Source: Rhodospirillales bacterium Ga0074136
Lineage (GTDB): Bacteria > Pseudomonadota > Alphaproteobacteria > Acetobacterales > Acetobacteraceae
DNA length: 34,409 bases
Direction: 5' to 3'
Assembly (NCBI GenBank): GCA_001464375.1
Contig: LNEW01000103.1
Location: 1 to 34,409 of the forward strand
Positions within the stretch are counted from its first letter, which is position 1, and every line of letters starts with the position of its first letter. Of the stretch, positions 1 to 6,633 are shown piece after piece. The notes under the pieces are model-generated. The model was not told the origin of the DNA, searched no databases, and saw nothing but the letters and a program-made list of their open reading frames with translations. Made by a program: the position numbers and the translations under genes.

Positions 1-176
1 AGGATGAAGGAGCCGTCGCGCAGGCGTGATGCGCTGGCGGGCGAAAGGCCGAGCACCTTGGCGAGACCTGCATTGGAGAGTCCGAGAGCGGCGCCAGCGC
101 GGACCACAGCCTTGCTGACCACGGTGGCGGCGGCGGAGCGGTCGGGGGCTGCGGTGGTCGCGCGGATGGTGGGCAT
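1..176 (-). CDS. Xre/MbcA/ParS-type antitoxin, N-terminal part (runs off the left edge)
   Basis: Reading leftward from an ATG at 176, 58 codons stay open to the window edge. The visible protein starts MPTIRATT, has a low-complexity Ala/Thr stretch, and then a helix-turn-helix segment (about residues 20-58) with the pattern ALGLSNAGLAKVLGLS followed by SRLRDGSFIL. That layout (VxRAxxxLGLSxxxLAxVLGLSxxxxSRLRxG) is typical of the N-terminal Xre-like domain of MbcA/ParS/Xre antitoxins, which repress their own operon and neutralise a RES-domain toxin encoded just downstream. The toxin would lie outside the window to the left. A GGAGAAAG ribosome-binding site sits just upstream of the ATG. The family call rests on the HTH part only, because the C-terminal toxin-binding domain is not visible. 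A plain Xre regulator is the alternative. Confidence 0.55.
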   Translation of the reverse strand, partial: MPTIRATTAAPDRSAAATVVSKAVVRAGAALGLSNAGLAKVLGLSPASASRLRDGSFI

Positions 177-257
177 GGCTTTCTCCAGGAAGAAATTGAT
201 ACCGTTCTTTCTGAAGAAACGCAAGGGTCGCAGGGTGGTTGCCTGTTCCAGCGCGGC

Positions 258-455
258 CTAGGCCAGAGCTGCCCATGCGACGACGCGCGCCACACTGGTG
301 TGCGTCCAGGCCCCGGTTCCGCGCGGGCTTGGCGCGGCGCGGGCGGTCAGCTCGTGGGCCACCGCTGCGTGCCCCGTGATCCCCTCTACGCGCGGACGGT
401 CCAATTCCAGGCCGAGTCTGTGTGCCGCCCGTTCCGCGGCGGCGTCCGGGCCAGT
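258..455 (-). pseudogene. serine recombinase C-terminal remnant
   Basis: On the minus strand the last ~65 codons before the TAG at 258 read RAAHRLGLELDRPRVEGITG, then VAHELTARAAPSPRGTGAWT and HTSVARVV. This matches the C-terminal helix-turn-helix of resolvase/invertase-type serine recombinases, whose usual pattern is GxxxxxxIAxELNxRGxPTxRGxxWxxSxVxRVL. The catalytic N-terminal domain is absent: upstream the frame turns into proline/arginine-rich sequence that resembles nothing. Several normally conserved positions are changed, for example NxRG to TARA, which fits decay. It is probably debris of a mobile element next to the toxin-antitoxin locus. The match is a short motif, so the call is moderate. 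Confidence 0.4.
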
Positions 456-822
456 GGTGGGCCGATGGCCGCGGTCGCCACCAATTCGTACAGGACGTGC
501 CGGTGACGGTGTTCGGGCTGGGTGCGGTGGAGGTGCAGGTACGGCTACCGGACTCCCCCATTTCATGGTGCTCGATGAGACACCGCACCGGATGTGCTGC
601 ATTCGCGCCTTGATCCGCAGCAACAGGTCAAGTCCGGGTGCCGGTCTGTAGGCCTCTCTCCTTTATTCACCTCGCTCACCGAGATGGGGAAACCGAATTC
701 CTGCTGATCACGTTCAAGTCTCATCCGGACAGGCGGGAGCGCTTGATTGGTTAGCCTTCATGCAGCGTATCGTTCCGCGGGGCCGCTTTATTGCGGACTC
801 CACCAGCACAAGGAAGTTCCAG
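456..822. other. no recognisable gene
   Basis: Open frames here are short, G/C-driven and overlapping on both strands, and none resembles a known family. The stretch lies between the recombinase remnant and the DUF6448 gene and must contain the promoter of the latter, but no clear -35/-10 pair stands out. A GTTCAAGTCTC sequence near 713 looks like a tRNA T-loop, but its flanks do not pair. Confidence 0.4.
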
Positions 823-1425
823 ATGAAGATCGGCCAGCTCGGCAAACGTGCCGCACGGGCACTGCCCGTGTTGATGATGATGGGACTGCTGTCTGGACCG
901 GCCATGGCGCACTGCGACAGCATGGATGGCCCCGTTGTCGCTGACGCCCAACGTGCCCTCGCCGGAAGGGATATGGAGCCGGTCCTGAAGTGGATCCGGA
1001 CCGAGGACGAGCCGGAAATCCGGCGGGTGTTCGCAATGGCGCTGACTGTTCGCGGTGAGAGCGCAACCGCGAGGAACGTCGCCGACCTCTACTTCTTCGA
1101 GACCTTGGTCAGGATCCACCGCGCTGGTGAAGGCGAAGGCTTCGTGGGCCTGCGGCCTGTGGGAAGCGTCGAACCTGCGATCGCCGCGGCGGACCGCGCG
1201 CTGGCCGACGGCAATATCGAAGTCCTCGCAGACCGGATCGCGGCGTCGGTGCGCCAGGGCACCGTGCATCGCTTCAGTGAAGCGCGTGAGCTGCGGCCGA
1301 CCGCGGAGCAATCCGCGGCGCAGGGTCGCCGCTATGTCGCCGCGTATGTGCAGTTGACCCATTTCGTTCAGACCGCGGACCGGCTGGCGGCACACGGTGC
1401 CAGCCACCAGCACCCCGCCAATTAA
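823..1425 (+). CDS. secreted DUF6448 family protein
   Basis: This is a 200-residue protein starting at the ATG at 823, preceded by AGGAAG at the right distance. Longer starts further upstream have no such site and would bury the signal peptide. Residues 1-28 are a Sec signal peptide (basic start, LPVLMMMGLLSGPAMA core) with cleavage likely before HCDSMDGPVV. The mature protein has the DUF6448 pattern: HCDxMDGPVVxDAxxAL, a VLKWI segment, then ADLYFFETLVRIHRAGEGEG. The conserved His/Cys/Asp at the mature N-terminus suggest metal or cofactor binding, but the family has no established function. A GC-rich hairpin follows the stop. It stands alone, co-directional with the sdh genes about 200 bases downstream. 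Confidence 0.8.
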   Translation: MKIGQLGKRAARALPVLMMMGLLSGPAMAHCDSMDGPVVADAQRALAGRDMEPVLKWIRTEDEPEIRRVFAMALTVRGESATARNVADLYFFETLVRIHRAGEGEGFVGLRPVGSVEPAIAAADRALADGNIEVLADRIAASVRQGTVHRFSEARELRPTAEQSAAQGRRYVAAYVQLTHFVQTADRLAAHGASHQHPAN

Positions 1426-1437
1426 ACGTGGCCCAAG

Positions 1438-1466
1438 GAGGCGCGTCTTCGTTCGGGGCGCGCCTC
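1438..1466 (+). terminator. hairpin after the DUF6448 gene
   Basis: GAGGCGCG (1438-1445) and CGCGCCTC (1459-1466) form a perfect 8-bp stem with a 13-base loop, 13 bases after the stop codon. No T-run follows, so it may act as a weak or factor-assisted terminator, or only stabilise the 3' end. Confidence 0.4.
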
Positions 1467-1621
1467 GCATCCTCATCACCGAACGCTTCGCAAAGCGGCA
1501 GAAAGCGGCGTAGCGGGCGCGGCCTGGATAACGGCAAGCATGGTCCAGAAAACTGGATTGCCGAGCCCGCGCAACACGTCGCGGTGACGATACGCCCAAC
1601 CGGCCAGGACTGGGGATTTTC

Positions 1622-2095
1622 ATGAACCACGACCGCGACGGGCTGATGGTAGCGCGCAGGAGCGATGGCAGGCTGGTGAGGAGGCCATTGTCGCCTCACC
1701 TGCAGGTCTATCGCTGGCCAGTCAGCATGGTGTTGTCGATCAGCCATCGCATCACCGGTGCCGCGCTCTCGGTCGGCGCATTGCTCATGACCTGGTGGCT
1801 GGTTGCCGCGGCAGCCTCAGAGAGTGCCTTCGCCACGGTCCAGGAATTTCTTGGGTCGAGCTTTGGCGTTCTCCTGCTGATGGGTTGGGCGGCGGCCCTG
1901 GTGCTGCATGTGTTCCAGGGCATTCGTCATCTGGCATGGGACGCGGGCTGGGGGTTCGGGACCTTGGCCCCACAGGATCCCGTAGGCTCGGGGACCGCGA
2001 AACGGATCTACGGCGTCACTGGTTGGGGCGTGATTGGCATTACCGCGGCTGCAACGCTGATCGTGTGGATCGCCGGCCTCGCGGCCTGGGAATGA
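1622..2095 (+). CDS. sdhC: succinate dehydrogenase cytochrome b556 subunit
   Basis: This 157-residue membrane subunit anchors complex II, binds haem b and helps form the quinone site. It passes electrons from the SdhB iron-sulfur centres to ubiquinone. Family signatures are RPLSPHLQVYRW (residues 21-32), SISHRITG (39-46, with the Ser/Arg of the quinone site) and HVFQGIRHLAWD (96-107), which supplies the axial haem histidine. Three membrane helices are evident, around residues 36-62, 80-103 and 130-153. Its stop overlaps the sdhD start (ATGA), showing translational coupling. The N-terminal ~20 residues are basic and soluble, as usual for alphaproteobacterial SdhC. Confidence 0.93.
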   Translation: MNHDRDGLMVARRSDGRLVRRPLSPHLQVYRWPVSMVLSISHRITGAALSVGALLMTWWLVAAAASESAFATVQEFLGSSFGVLLLMGWAAALVLHVFQGIRHLAWDAGWGFGTLAPQDPVGSGTAKRIYGVTGWGVIGITAAATLIVWIAGLAAWE

Positions 2096-2511
2096 CAAAG
2101 CAAAGCAACAACCCGCAGGTCGATATCCTGCGCTCCCAGCTTAAGCGTGTCCGTGGCCTGGGCTCGTCCCATTCCGGGTCCCAGGCATGGTGGGCGGAGC
2201 GTCTGACTTCGATCGCGCTGGTGCCGCTTACGCTGTGGTTCATCGCCTCAGTGATCGGTCTTGAAGGCGCGACCAGGGCCGACATGGTCGCCTGGCTGCA
2301 TGCGCCCGTGCCGCTGGTGCTGATCCTGTGCCTGATCGTCACGACCTTCTGGCACATGGAGCTGGGGCTGCGCGTGGTCATCGATGACTACGTCCATAAC
2401 AACGCGATCCGCATCGCGATGCTGCTGTTCCAGCGCGGCCTGTGCATCATCGCCGGCTTGTTCTGCGTGATCGCGGTGCTGCGCCTGGGGCTGTGGGAAG
2501 GCGGGAGTTAG
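2092..2511 (+). CDS. sdhD: succinate dehydrogenase membrane anchor subunit
   Basis: This 139-residue hydrophobic anchor pairs with SdhC in the inner membrane and supplies the second half of the haem/quinone pocket. The start is the ATG at 2092 inside the ATGA overlap with sdhC. An upstream open extension in this frame lies within sdhC and is not real. Signatures are GLGSSHSGSQAWWAERLTSI near residues 21-40 and HMELGLRVVIDDYVH near residues 90-104, where the histidine and the Asp-Asp-Tyr are conserved in alphaproteobacterial SdhD. Three membrane helices are visible. In alphaproteobacteria sdhA normally follows; here sdhB follows after only six bases. Confidence 0.9.
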   Translation: MTKQSNNPQVDILRSQLKRVRGLGSSHSGSQAWWAERLTSIALVPLTLWFIASVIGLEGATRADMVAWLHAPVPLVLILCLIVTTFWHMELGLRVVIDDYVHNNAIRIAMLLFQRGLCIIAGLFCVIAVLRLGLWEGGS

Positions 2512-2517
2512 AAAACC

Positions 2518-3300
2518 ATGGTCGCGTTCAGCCTTCCCGCCAACAGCCGCATCAAGCAAGGCAAGACTTATCGCGCGCCTGCTGGTGCAAAGCGTGTGCG
2601 TACCTTTCGCATCTACCGATGGAATCCGGATGACGGGGCTAATCCCCGCATGGATACGTACGAGATCGACCTGGACACCTGCGGGCCGATGGTTCTCGAT
2701 GCGCTCATCAAGATCAAGAATGACGTTGATTCCACGCTGACCTTTCGGCGCTCGTGTCGCGAAGGCATCTGCGGGTCGTGCTCGATGAACATCGATGGTG
2801 GCAACACCCTTGCCTGCCTCAAGCCGATCGAGGACATCACGGGCGCGGTGCGGATCACGCCGTTGCCGCACATGGCGGTGGTCAAGGATCTCGTTCCTGA
2901 TTTGACGCAGGCCTTTGCTCAGTACCGCGCCATCGAGCCGTGGCTGAAAGCCGACACGCCTCCGCCGCCCGACGGCGAGCGCCTGCAGTCCAGGAAGGAA
3001 CGCGCCCAGATCGACGGGCTGTGGGAATGCATCCTGTGCTTCTGCTGCACCGCGGGCTGCCCAAGCTATTGGTGGAACGGCGAACGTTACCTGGGACCAG
3101 CGGTTCTGCTTCAGGCCTATCGCTGGATTGCCGAATCGCGTGACGAAGCGACGGGGGAACGGCTGGACGCGCTGAATGACCCATTCAAGCTCTATCGCTG
3201 CCACACGATCATGAACTGCACCGACACGTGTCCGAAGGGGTTGAACCCCGCCAAGGCGATCGGTGCCATAAAACAGCTCATCATCGAACGACAGGTATGA
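2518..3300 (+). CDS. sdhB: succinate dehydrogenase iron-sulfur subunit
   Basis: This 260-residue protein carries electrons from the flavoprotein SdhA to the quinone. All cluster ligands are present: the 2Fe-2S ferredoxin motif [12 protein letters not shown] (Cys80, 85, 88) with Cys100, the 4Fe-4S motif CILCFCC (171, 174, 177) with Cys181 before PSYWWN, and [17 protein letters not shown] (228, 234, 238). Length and ends match full-length SdhB, so the protein looks functional. FCCTAGCP replaces the more usual ACCSTSCP, a mild divergence. The gene follows sdhD directly, with sdhA missing from its usual place between them, so this complex would need SdhA from another locus. Start ATG at 2518 follows GGCGGGAG. 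Confidence 0.95.
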   Translation: MVAFSLPANSRIKQGKTYRAPAGAKRVRTFRIYRWNPDDGANPRMDTYEIDLDTCGPMVLDALIKIKNDVDSTLTFRRSCREGICGSCSMNIDGGNTLACLKPIEDITGAVRITPLPHMAVVKDLVPDLTQAFAQYRAIEPWLKADTPPPPDGERLQSRKERAQIDGLWECILCFCCTAGCPSYWWNGERYLGPAVLLQAYRWIAESRDEATGERLDALNDPFKLYRCHTIMNCTDTCPKGLNPAKAIGAIKQLIIERQV

Positions 3301-3358
3301 CGGGCTGGCGCGAAGAACCGTCATGCAGCCAATTCGGCGGTCCCTTGCTCTTTCGGGG

Positions 3359-4015
3359 TCAGGGCCCGCTCGCCCACGGCGGCACGCCGATCACCGCAGC
3401 ATGGCTCACGATCAGGACGGTCCAGACCAACGCTCCAGCCAGCAGCCGTATTGCTGACGGCCGGAAGCGCGCGCGCGGCTGCAGCGCCGCCCAGCGCGGC
3501 GCGCCCCAAGCCGTCCGCCGCCGCGCATCGAGCGCGCCCATGCCGAGCAGGCTCAGTCCCGCGAAGGCCCCGAACAGCATCAGATGCGCGAGATCCCCGT
3601 TCGGCACGACATGCCCGCCCGACCACACCGCCAATGCCCAGAGCACCGGATGCCGCGTCAGCGCCACCACGCCAGGCCGCGCCGGATCGTAGCGATCATT
3701 CCCCGCCCCACCGATCGAGAAGGGGTTGGGCACGCCGACGCCGAGGCCGAGCAGCAGGCAGGCGACAATCATCGCCGCATTCGTCACCCAGGCCTGCCAC
3801 CAGGCCCAGCCCCACAGGGGCACGAAGGGCGCGCGCCCCGCCGCCCCGATCATCCAGGCGAGGATCGCCACCGACAGCACGCTGTAGCCGACCAGGAAGG
3901 CGTGCTCGCCCACCCAGGCGACAAGCGGTCGGCGCAGCGCCGGCCGCGCCGGCAGCATGTGGCTCAGCAGGAAGGCCGCCCAGGCCGCGGCATACTCGCC
4001 CCAGCCGCCCATCAC
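3359..4015 (-). CDS. nnrU: NnrU family membrane protein
   Basis: This polytopic inner-membrane protein of about 218 residues has roughly six helices. The signature block TRHPVLWALAVWSGGHVVPN followed by GDLAHLMLFGAFA (about residues 119-152) is diagnostic of NnrU, a relative of isoprenylcysteine methyltransferase-like proteins found beside denitrification and NO-response genes. NnrU was named for nitrite/NO reductase regulation in Rhodobacter, but its biochemical role is not established. It is the last gene of the leftward globin-mog-nnrS-nnrU operon. Its start overlaps the nnrS stop: GTG at 4015, with an ATG at 4012 as an equally possible start. It ends 58 bases from the convergent sdhB stop. 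Confidence 0.85.
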   Translation of the reverse strand: MMGGWGEYAAAWAAFLLSHMLPARPALRRPLVAWVGEHAFLVGYSVLSVAILAWMIGAAGRAPFVPLWGWAWWQAWVTNAAMIVACLLLGLGVGVPNPFSIGGAGNDRYDPARPGVVALTRHPVLWALAVWSGGHVVPNGDLAHLMLFGAFAGLSLLGMGALDARRRTAWGAPRWAALQPRARFRPSAIRLLAGALVWTVLIVSHAAVIGVPPWASGP

Positions 4016-5178
4016 CCCGGCTTGCCGTCAGCGCGGGGCCGAACGAGCATCGGCGCATAGGCGGCCAGGAAAAGCACGAACGCCAGCACCCACAGCACGG
4101 CGGCGGCCATCTGCGCCGTGAGCGGATCGGCCAGCGCGGCACTGCCAAAGACGCGCAGCAGCGCCGCGGCAAGCAACGCGACAAAGGCCACCGTCGTCAT
4201 CGGCGAGGCGACCAGGTCGTGCCCCGTATGCCCGAGCGTCGCGCGCGTCATCACCGCCAGGATCATGGTGGCGAGCGCGCCGGCCACCTGCAGGTGCAGC
4301 CAGGCGCCGGCCCAGGTAAGGCCGCCGAGCAGCGACAACGCTTTGAGCGCCAGCGCCAGCGCCACCAGCAGGTAGCCCAGGTGCAGCACCCACAACAGCG
4401 GCCAGCGCAGCGTACGCAACCCGTACCAGCGCGATAGTCGCAGCGCGACCAGCACGGCGGCGGCGGCGGCGGCAAGGCCCGCCGCAACGCCACCGGGCAT
4501 CACGAGATCCACCGCCACCACCACGGTCACCGACAGGATCGCGGCGCGGTCCACCCCCGGCAGGGGCGCCGGTACCGCCGGCCGGCCCGCCTTGCGCAGC
4601 GCGTTCAGCGTGAAGGACGGCACGATCCGCCCGCCGATCAGCACCACGAGCACCAGCGCCATGTTCGCCATCAGCAGCTGGCCGGTCGCCCAGCCCGGGA
4701 CCGTCCACCAGCCCGCCGCCTCGGCCAGCATCATCATCTGCCCGGCCCAGAAGCCCAGAACCAGCAGCGGCGGCCCGAACAGCCGTGCGGTTTTCGCGCG
4801 GATCAGCGCCGGCAGCACCAGCAGCATCGTCGCCGGCAGCGGCACCAGCGCCAACGGCGCGGCGACCGCGATGGGCACCGGTGAGCCGGGCAGCAGCGCG
4901 AGGCGCGCCGCGAGGAACAGCCCGGCGATGACCACCAGCGGCAGGCCGGAATAGCCGCGCCGGCCGGTCCAGTTCGGGATCGCCGTCATCAGGAAGCCGA
5001 TCATCGCCCCGCCGACGAAACCGGCCAGCAATTCATGCGCGTGCCAGCGCATCATCGGCAGCGGCCCATCCGGGACCGGCAGCCCGGCGAGCGCCAGCGC
5101 CCACAGCCCCACGCCCAACGGCGCGACGATGCCGGCCATCAGGAAGAAGGGCCTGAACCCGTGCATGAAGATCGCCAC
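4012..5178 (-). CDS. nnrS: NnrS family protein, NO-stress haem/copper membrane protein
   Basis: This is a 388-residue membrane protein with about 12 helices. NnrS is known as a haem- and copper-containing membrane protein that relieves nitric-oxide stress in proteobacteria, protecting iron-sulfur clusters. Supporting sequence includes the N-terminal HGFRPFFLMAG, the RWHAHELLAGFVGGAMIGFL block (His ligands), GGRIVPSFTLNALRKAG in the middle, HLQVAGALATMILAVMTRAT and LGHTGHDL near the C-terminus. The preferred start is the GTG at 5178, which overlaps the mog stop (TAGTG) and has an AAGGGGG site. An ATG at 5166 is the alternative but lacks a close ribosome-binding site. It sits in the globin-mog-nnrS-nnrU operon. 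Confidence 0.9.
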   Translation of the reverse strand: MAIFMHGFRPFFLMAGIVAPLGVGLWALALAGLPVPDGPLPMMRWHAHELLAGFVGGAMIGFLMTAIPNWTGRRGYSGLPLVVIAGLFLAARLALLPGSPVPIAVAAPLALVPLPATMLLVLPALIRAKTARLFGPPLLVLGFWAGQMMMLAEAAGWWTVPGWATGQLLMANMALVLVVLIGGRIVPSFTLNALRKAGRPAVPAPLPGVDRAAILSVTVVVAVDLVMPGGVAAGLAAAAAAVLVALRLSRWYGLRTLRWPLLWVLHLGYLLVALALALKALSLLGGLTWAGAWLHLQVAGALATMILAVMTRATLGHTGHDLVASPMTTVAFVALLAAALLRVFGSAALADPLTAQMAAAVLWVLAFVLFLAAYAPMLVRPRADGKPG

Positions 5179-5714
5179 TACGCCCCCTTCGGCCGGAAGG
5201 CGGCGCAGGCGGCCGGGTCGGTTTCGAGCCGAGGGCCGCCGATCAGGTCGATGCAATAGGGGATGGCGGGGAAGACCGCGTCCAGGCACCCGGCAATGGC
5301 TGAAGGCTTGCCCGGCAGGTTCACGATCAGGCTCCGCCCCCGCGTGCCGGCGATCTGGCGCGACAGGATCGCGGTCGGCACGGCGCGCAGCGAGACGGCA
5401 CGCATCAATTCGCCGAAGCCCGGCAGCAGCCGTTCGCAGACCGCGTCCGTCGCCTCCGGCGTCACGTCGCGCGGCGCCGGGCCGGTGCCGCCCGTGGTGA
5501 CGATCAGTGGGCAGGCTTCGGTATCCGCGAGGTCGATCAGCGCCGCCTCGATCGCCGGCTGCTCATCCGGCACCAGGCGCCGCACCGGATGCCAGGGGGT
5601 GGCAAGGATGCGCGCCAGGGCCGCCTCGATCCCCGGTCCGCCCTGGTCCTGGTAGACGCCGCGGAAGGCGCGGTCGCTCACGGTGACCACGCCGATCGGA
5701 ACGCCCGTCGTCAT
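5178..5714 (-). CDS. mog: molybdopterin adenylyltransferase (MogA/MoaB family)
   Basis: This 178-residue cytoplasmic enzyme adenylylates molybdopterin with ATP before metal insertion, in molybdenum cofactor synthesis. The family fold is shown by VSDRAFRGVYQDQGGPGI (residues 13-30), the nucleotide/pterin loop TTGGTGPAPRDVTPEAT and NLPGKPSAI followed by CLDAVFPAIPYCIDLIGG. The ATG at 5714 overlaps the globin stop by four bases. A moco gene inside an NO-response operon suggests that the target molybdoenzyme is a nitrate reductase or another dissimilatory enzyme elsewhere in the genome. That link is inference. MogA and MoaB forms are hard to separate by eye. Confidence 0.88.
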   Translation of the reverse strand: MTTGVPIGVVTVSDRAFRGVYQDQGGPGIEAALARILATPWHPVRRLVPDEQPAIEAALIDLADTEACPLIVTTGGTGPAPRDVTPEATDAVCERLLPGFGELMRAVSLRAVPTAILSRQIAGTRGRSLIVNLPGKPSAIAGCLDAVFPAIPYCIDLIGGPRLETDPAACAAFRPKGA

Positions 5715-6157
5715 GCGGCGGACACCTGGCTGGTCCGGCGTGGCAGGGCGAGCGGGACCAGCCCCATCTCGAGGCTGGCGGCGATGCGGCGTGCACGTTC
5801 CATCAGGTGCGCGGCGCCGGCGGGCGGCAGGTGCGCCGCGGCGGTTTCTTCGAACAGCGCCAGCCAGCGTGCGAAATGCGCGGTGCCCAGGCCCAGATGC
5901 GCATGCGCCTGCATCGGCTGGCCATGATAGGTGCCGGTCATCAGCGCGACCGAGGACCAGAACTGCGTCAGGCGGGCGATATGCGCCTCCCAGTCCACCA
6001 CGCCGGCGAAGGCCGCGCCGAGCAGGGGATCCTGACGCGCCGCGCCGTAGAACGCCCGCAGGAAGGCTTCGAGGATCGCTTCGTCGAGGCCGGTGGCGGC
6101 GCGCAGACGGTGGCTGAGAGCGGCGCGGCGTTCGGGTGTTTCAGGATGGGCATTCAT
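5711..6157 (-). CDS. group III truncated haemoglobin
   Basis: This is a 148-residue single-domain globin. The start ATG at 6157 (MNAHPETPERR) is chosen because a longer frame would run through the operator dyad. TrHb3 features are FLRAFYGAARQDPLLGAAF (B helix with Tyr, then the D-x-x-LG turn), W-x-x-H followed by LTQFWSSVALMTGTYHGQP, and AHFARWLALFEETA with the proximal histidine in HF. Group III globins bind NO and O2 and are repeatedly found in NO-regulated clusters, where they probably dioxygenate or scavenge NO. As first gene of the leftward operon it is the one closest to the dyad, consistent with NO-induced expression. Confidence 0.87.
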   Translation of the reverse strand: MNAHPETPERRAALSHRLRAATGLDEAILEAFLRAFYGAARQDPLLGAAFAGVVDWEAHIARLTQFWSSVALMTGTYHGQPMQAHAHLGLGTAHFARWLALFEETAAAHLPPAGAAHLMERARRIAASLEMGLVPLALPRRTSQVSAA

Positions 6158-6168
6158 TGTGGTGGTTC

Positions 6169-6204
6169 CGATACCAATTAAGGTCGGACTGAATTGTGGT
6201 ATCG
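6169..6204. promoter_or_regulatory. dyad in the divergent globin / membrane-protein promoter
   Basis: CGATACCAATT (6169-6179) and AATTGTGGTATCG (6192-6204) are inverted copies, the right arm carrying a 2-base GT insertion, separated by 12 bases. The dyad lies between the starts of two divergent genes and is much more A/T-rich than its surroundings, as expected of an operator-promoter. The GGTAT core recurs before the Rrf2 gene and before nrdJ. It is inferred to be an NsrR-type site. Confidence 0.5.
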
Positions 6205-6261
6205 TCAATGCCAATAATGGCGGGCACTGCCAACGGCGCAGGGCCCAGAGGGACGGCGCCG

Positions 6262-6633
6262 ATGTCCATGCCCTTGTCGCGAAGCCTTCTGCTGATGCTG
6301 TTCGAGCCGGAATGGCGCGCGCTGACGGGGCGCGCGGCGCTTGGGCGCGTGTTCTGGGTGTATGGCGTATTGGTCAGCGCCGGCCTGGCGCTGCTGTTCC
6401 TGCTGGCGCAGCAGGCCGGGCGCGCCGATCTGCAGCAACTGCTTCTCCTGATCTTTCCCGCCTACACCGCGGCAATCCTGGTGGCGGTGTGGCGTTGCAG
6501 CGCGCACGCGGTCGCGCCGTGGGGCGTTGTGGCACGCGCGCTGACCGTGGCCTGGGCGCTCAACACCCTGCTGCTCCTCCTGTTTCTCCAGATCGAACTG
6601 GTCGACCTTTGGATGGGGCGTGGCGCGTCATGA
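6262..6633 (+). CDS. small membrane protein of unknown function in the NO cluster
   Basis: This is a 123-residue protein with three clear hydrophobic helices (about residues 30-50, 58-77 and 88-110) and a charged N-terminal segment including FEPEWRALTGRAALGR. I do not recognise the family. The ATG at 6262 is chosen because AGAGGGACG lies just upstream; earlier ATGs at 6208 and 6217 have no such site and add a Gly/Ala tail. It is the first gene of the rightward arm and its stop overlaps the start of the TDT transporter gene (ATGA), so the two are translationally coupled and may act together. The promoter dyad is shared with the globin operon, suggesting NO-responsive expression. This is inferred from position only. 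Confidence 0.65.
   Translation: MSMPLSRSLLLMLFEPEWRALTGRAALGRVFWVYGVLVSAGLALLFLLAQQAGRADLQQLLLLIFPAYTAAILVAVWRCSAHAVAPWGVVARALTVAWALNTLLLLLFLQIELVDLWMGRGAS

Noticed and set aside
690..745. tRNA 3'-end-like sequence (GTTCAAGTCTC with nearby CATCCGGACAGG)
   Set aside because: The flanking bases do not form a T-stem or acceptor stem and no anticodon arm is present.
6192..6207. FNR/Dnr-type box (TTG...CAA) in the globin promoter
   Set aside because: TTG and CAA are nine bases apart instead of the eight needed for TTGAT-N4-ATCAA, and the inner positions do not fit.
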